DNA of 64,000 bases, taken from the NCBI RefSeq assembly GCF_000208745.1, contig NC_030855.1:12270540-12334539 (forward strand), in the 5' to 3' direction. Each line of letters begins with the position of its first letter. Position 1 is the stretch's first letter. Positions 60,762 through 64,000 of this stretch are shown piece by piece. The notes beneath the pieces were generated by a model. The model was not told the origin of the DNA and ran no database searches. It saw only the letters and a list, made by a program, of their open reading frames with translations. A program made the translations under genes and the position numbers. This DNA comes from Theobroma cacao. Lineage: Eukaryota > Streptophyta > Magnoliopsida > Malvales > Malvaceae.

Positions 60762-61998
60762 AGGATGGTGTGTAGAAGAAAAACTATCTCTAATAGAAGT
60801 TTGAGGTTATTTGAGGATGAGATTGAGATCAATTGGAAGTTGAGGGTGTAACAACTCCTCACTAGCATCCTAATGTACACCAACTTATTTGCACAAAGTT
60901 GTAATGAAAGAAGGGAACCACAAGTGTGAGACCTCGACCTTCACAAACATGTAGCGGAGGTAGACCTATGATGTGGAGTAGGGGTAGTTTGGTCATTTTT
61001 TTGGTGAGCTCATAAAAGTGGGTTTTCTAATATTATTAAGGCCTAACTAGGTCTAAGGCATAAATAAATGATAAAAATGAGGATACAATGACGAAGGAAA
61101 TAGAAATAATGGTGATTTCCAAGCTAAGGGCAAAATGGTCATTTTTCATCTCAAGTCAAAATTTTTAAGTTTTCATGAATCTGAGTATTTCTAGACTATT
61201 ATGGACTTTATCTTAGTGTCAAAAGAGTAAAAAGATTGCATAAAGGATTGGAGGAAGACAAAGTTAACTTTTTAAGGGCATTTTCGTAATTTAAGTGAAG
61301 TTTGGATAAGCTTAGGCTATAAATATCTCATTTCTCCAGTAGCTTCCTCACTTTTCCAGCAGCTTCTTGTTCTTCTTCCTCCCATCTCACGTTTCTACAT
61401 CTTCCATGGAAGCCTCACTTAAAGCTTCTATAACTTTCTCTCTCTAGCTTCAATTTTCATGCTTTTGAGCACTTTTTCATAGAATCTTTTGTGCTCTTTC
61501 ACTCTTCCACCTTAAAACCCTCAAAAGTCTTTGTTCAACACTTTCTTTCACTAGTTGGAAGTTTTAGAGAGAGAAAGAGAGACTTGCCATAGTAGCTTGA
61601 AAACTCTTGAAAGGAGTTCAACTATAAGTCCACCAAGGTGAGAGATGAGTTAAGGTTGATTTTAGGTGGTTAGAGATGGCTAATAATTAGAATTGTGGGC
61701 TGTTATATTTTTTATGGTTATATTGTGTGTGATAGGTTCCAACGAGGCCTCACATGTCCGTTTGAAGCAATAAACGAAGTTAGAGTCAATTAAAGATTCA
61801 ACAAATATCGGTGAGTGAACTTGCATTTCAAAATTTCTTTGGGAAATGTAAATGTATTTGGATGAAACATTTGAATGATTTTATCCAACCTTTCTTTAAA
61901 AATGTGTGCTGGGGAACAAACCCTTAATAAAATATTTTGATGTTGTGAAAATGTGAAATGTGTGAAAGGATGGATGCATGTGCTCCTATATTATGTTG

Positions 61999-62030
<32 letters not shown>

Positions 62031-62070
62031 GAATATATGTTGTGCATTGATAAATAATGTTGTGTGTTGA

Positions 62071-62250
62071 TGTTGAAGTGTGGGAGTCCACACAGATGAT
62101 GTTGAAGTGTGCGAGTAGGGAGTGCACACATGATGATGTTAGAGTGTGCGAGTAAGAGTGCACACATGATGATGTTGAAGTGTGCGAGTAGGGAGTGCAC
62201 ACATGATGATGTTAGAGTGTGCGAGTAAGGAGTGCACACATGATGATGAT
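62071..62250. repeat. Tandem repeat of about 35 bp with alternating unit types
   Basis: Five copies built on GTGTGCGAGTAGGGAGTGCA followed by CACATGATGATGTT. Units beginning TTGAAGTG and TTAGAGTG alternate, so the array has grown as dimers. Confidence 0.85.
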
Positions 62251-62464
62251 ATTGCATTAAGCTGAGTGTGGTGAGATGGTATGCATGATGATGCATGTAT
62301 ATATATATGTGTGTGTTATAGAAAGTTTATGATTATAATATGTGATTGCAATGAATAATGAGAAACTTGATTATTGTCAATGTGTTCACTTTGATGTGCA
62401 ATATGGTAGGAATGGATTTTGTGGCATGTGAAAATCCCTTAATTGTCATCTGCCCTAAATCTCA

Positions 62465-62600
62465 CTGTAGCAAGAAACTCTCGGGTGGTGGGGGCACAAA
62501 CCAGCCTTGTTTCTGCCGACAGTAAAAAAGAATTCTCGCTGTAGCAAGGAATTTCGCTGCAGTGAAAATGGATTCTCGCTACAGCGAGAAACTCTCGGGT
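62465..62600. repeat. TTCTCGCTGTAGCGAGAA-type palindrome series
   Basis: Copies near 62460 (CACTGTAGCAAG), 62534 (TCTCGCTGTAGCAAGG), 62553 (TTCGCTGCAGTGAAAA) and 62573 (TTCTCGCTACAGCGAGAA). The last three have centres 18-22 bp apart. The motif is specific to this LTR. Confidence 0.7.
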
Positions 62601-63790
62601 GGTTCCAAATTTTCTAGTGCAGTGCCTTTGCTTTGACATAGATTTTGAACACTTTTTGTTCAGAACTGGGCAACATGGTAAACATAAAAGTTGTAGCCCA
62701 GCCTCTTATCTTTCTGACGGTTAAAAAATAATGTCAATTGGACTTCTGTAGTGGGAGATATTCTTGAAAAACAAAAGCATATGCAAACTAAGAATGTTTC
62801 TCACTGCAGCAAAAAACTTGTTGTCATGCTTGCTACCTTGCTTGATTTTGACATATTTTTTCAGTCATTTAACTGCATGGATTGATCATGGGTTTTTGCA
62901 ACACTATGAGGTCATTAATCAAAGTTTGAAATGAGGGGTTTTTAGTAAGAAATTAAATCAATTGCATTGTTTTTGAAACAAGTGCATCATGATTTCCAAG
63001 TTCTCCTTATCGATTGCTTGTTCCCTTCTTATGTTCACTCACTAAGTTTTATACTCACATTTTTAAACTTCATGTTTTCAGATTTGGAGGCAGTTGGGAC
63101 CTAGATTGAGTGTCCGCGTATGCTCATCTTCTTGGTAGGTATTATGGCATCTTAGTAGTGGTACCTTCACTTAAAATCTCTCCACTGACAGTTGAGAGTC
63201 TTTTGTCTGTGTACACGTTTATGTAATGTAAACTACTAAGAGTCATGTTATAAATGAAGTATGTATATGTTGGATTGATGATGATGCCCTTATGAGATGA
63301 CAATGAGTGATAGTTCTTTAAGATAATACAAATACGAATATTCGGTTGCTATAAAATATTACTAAAACATTCATCATTGAGAATTACAACACATGGTTTT
63401 CAAGATGATGGATGGAATGAGGAATAGGATCTCATAAAGAGGCTTGCTTGGGCCTAGCGGGCTATGCCCACTGAGCCCGTGCGCCGATCATAGCTCGAAA
63501 TTTGGACTGTGACAATAAGCCTTCACGCTTTGATTATGCAGTGTGAGTCATGGCTTTGTAAATTATGCGGCCATTATCAATTATGTGTCCAGTCATGAAG
63601 GAATGAATAACGATGGCTCGATCTTTTATGACATCATTGAGATGTGTGGTAGGAAGTAATTGGGAAGCCACAAAATATAACCATATCTTAAAAGTTGGTT
63701 TCATCACATTCATCTTGAATGAAACTAGTGCATTATTGAAAAATCGCCATTGAGCACCCTTCTCATAGAGTATATAAATGATATCATCCC

Positions 63791-64000
63791 TGTCACGACC
63801 CGGTACTCCCCTCGAGCCCGTGACAACCGCCGCGGTGTTCCGGTAGACACTTATTGCCCGAAATGTCAACCCGAAACCCCGCAAGGCTTTACTATCAGTT
63901 TCTTTGTTCCCTTGTGAGCAACCATTGTCAAATATCGTGTTCTAAAAGATTTTAAGCTGTTTCCAACTTTAAACAAATAAAATATTAATTTTTCGTCTCA
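63791..64000 (-). mobile_element. Start of another GTCGTGACA-family LTR, cut by the window end
   Basis: It opens TGTCACGACCCGGTACTCC like the LTR at 38976 and continues with matching blocks (GGTGTTCCGGTAGACACTTA; CCCCGCAAGGCTTTACTATC). The likely left TSD is ATCCC (63786-63790); the right end is outside the window. Confidence 0.85.

Larger units (their letters stand above)
60925..63514 (+). mobile_element. LTR of 2.6 kb (TGTGAGACC..TGTGACA), near-perfect TSD
   Basis: It starts TGTGAGACCTCGACC and ends TTTGGACTGTGACA. The flanks ACAAG (60920-60924) and ATAAG (63515-63519) agree at 4 of 5 positions. It carries a tandem array (62071-62250), a (TA)n run (61999-62022) and palindromes around 62470-62600. 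It interrupts the Gypsy accessory ORF, whose reading resumes on either side, which supports the boundaries. No coding region. Confidence 0.8.
53404..63785 (-). pseudogene. Accessory ORF of the Gypsy-type element, cut by two LTR insertions
   Basis: Three pieces, in minus-strand order 63785-63515, 60924-60762 and 53745-53404. Piece 1 reads NNALVSFKMNVMKPTFKIW, then LLPTTHLNDVIKDRAIVIHS and TGHIIDNGRIIYKAM; piece 2 gives VPSFITTLCANKLVYI; piece 3 reads MTQRIENLEHLVKQLG then HMDHMFRAYGAFMGRD, a short coiled-coil tail. Together they look like the putative plant transposon protein domain with its usual coiled-coil tail. Stops are present, so it is dead. It lies upstream of the 3' LTR in the same sense. 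The gaps are the insertions 60925-63514 and 53746-60761. Confidence 0.7.

Noticed and set aside
62071..62250. Regular repeats considered as a CRISPR array
   Set aside because: The repeats are contiguous tandem copies without unique spacers, in a plant nuclear retroelement.
1..64000. tRNA, rRNA or other structured RNA genes
   Set aside because: No tRNA-like internal promoter boxes in a foldable context or rRNA segments were seen. The tRNA-Met-like word at 50636 is a primer-binding site.

Overview
This is a stretch of nuclear chromosome from a flowering plant, almost certainly a eudicot. It is AT-rich, it has spliced genes with GT..AG introns, and three plant gene families can be read exon by exon. 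It also holds a dense, nested set of plant LTR retrotransposons. I cannot name the species from sequence alone.

There are two gene islands. Island 1 (about 4.9-13.5 kb) has two genes head to tail on the + strand. The first is a KORRIGAN-type membrane-anchored endo-1,4-beta-glucanase (GH9, 6 exons, 620 aa) for cellulose and cell-wall work. The second is an MLO seven-transmembrane protein closest to Arabidopsis MLO13 (14 exons, 486 aa). Island 2 (about 32.9-36.5 kb) has one gene on the - strand, a TVP38/TMEM64 (SNARE-associated, DedA/VTT-type) membrane protein (4 coding exons, 325 aa). All three look intact. Nothing suggests they form a pathway, beyond a shared membrane/endomembrane location.

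Nearly everything else is transposable-element sequence, and much of the nesting can be resolved from target-site duplications (TSDs). 0-2.7 kb: 3' end and 3' LTR of a Copia element. 2.87-4.07 kb: Tourist-like DNA element with a foldback Mutator-like MITE inside. 15.3-26.5 kb (N-terminal side perhaps to about 28 kb): a dead hAT transposase gene split by a 1.65-kb solo LTR (TSD AAAAC), a 7.4-kb composite LTR (TSD TCAAA, itself holding two more LTRs) and a 1.4-kb solo LTR (TSD ATTTG). 28-31.7 kb: Gypsy-type LTR remnant holding a 2.0-kb hAT-type non-autonomous element with an 8-bp TSD. 38-64 kb: a - strand Gypsy-type element whose 3' LTR contains a nearly full-length but dead Copia element (43378-51841, TSD CAAAA). 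The accessory ORF of that Gypsy-type element is interrupted by a 7.0-kb composite (TSD AGGAT, with a 3.0-kb solo LTR inside, TSD GGGGG) and by a 2.6-kb LTR. A further LTR starts at 63791 and runs off the window.

Three signals stand out. (1) Several LTR families each carry their own short palindrome, repeated in pairs whose centres lie about 20-22 bp apart. At least two degenerate pairs remain perfectly complementary to each other, as expected if the pair forms a hairpin. (2) The Copia and Gypsy-type elements both appear to carry a related accessory protein domain between pol and the 3' LTR. (3) There is a large excess of TSD-flanked solo LTRs over full-length elements. Two assembly gaps (N runs) lie inside repeats.
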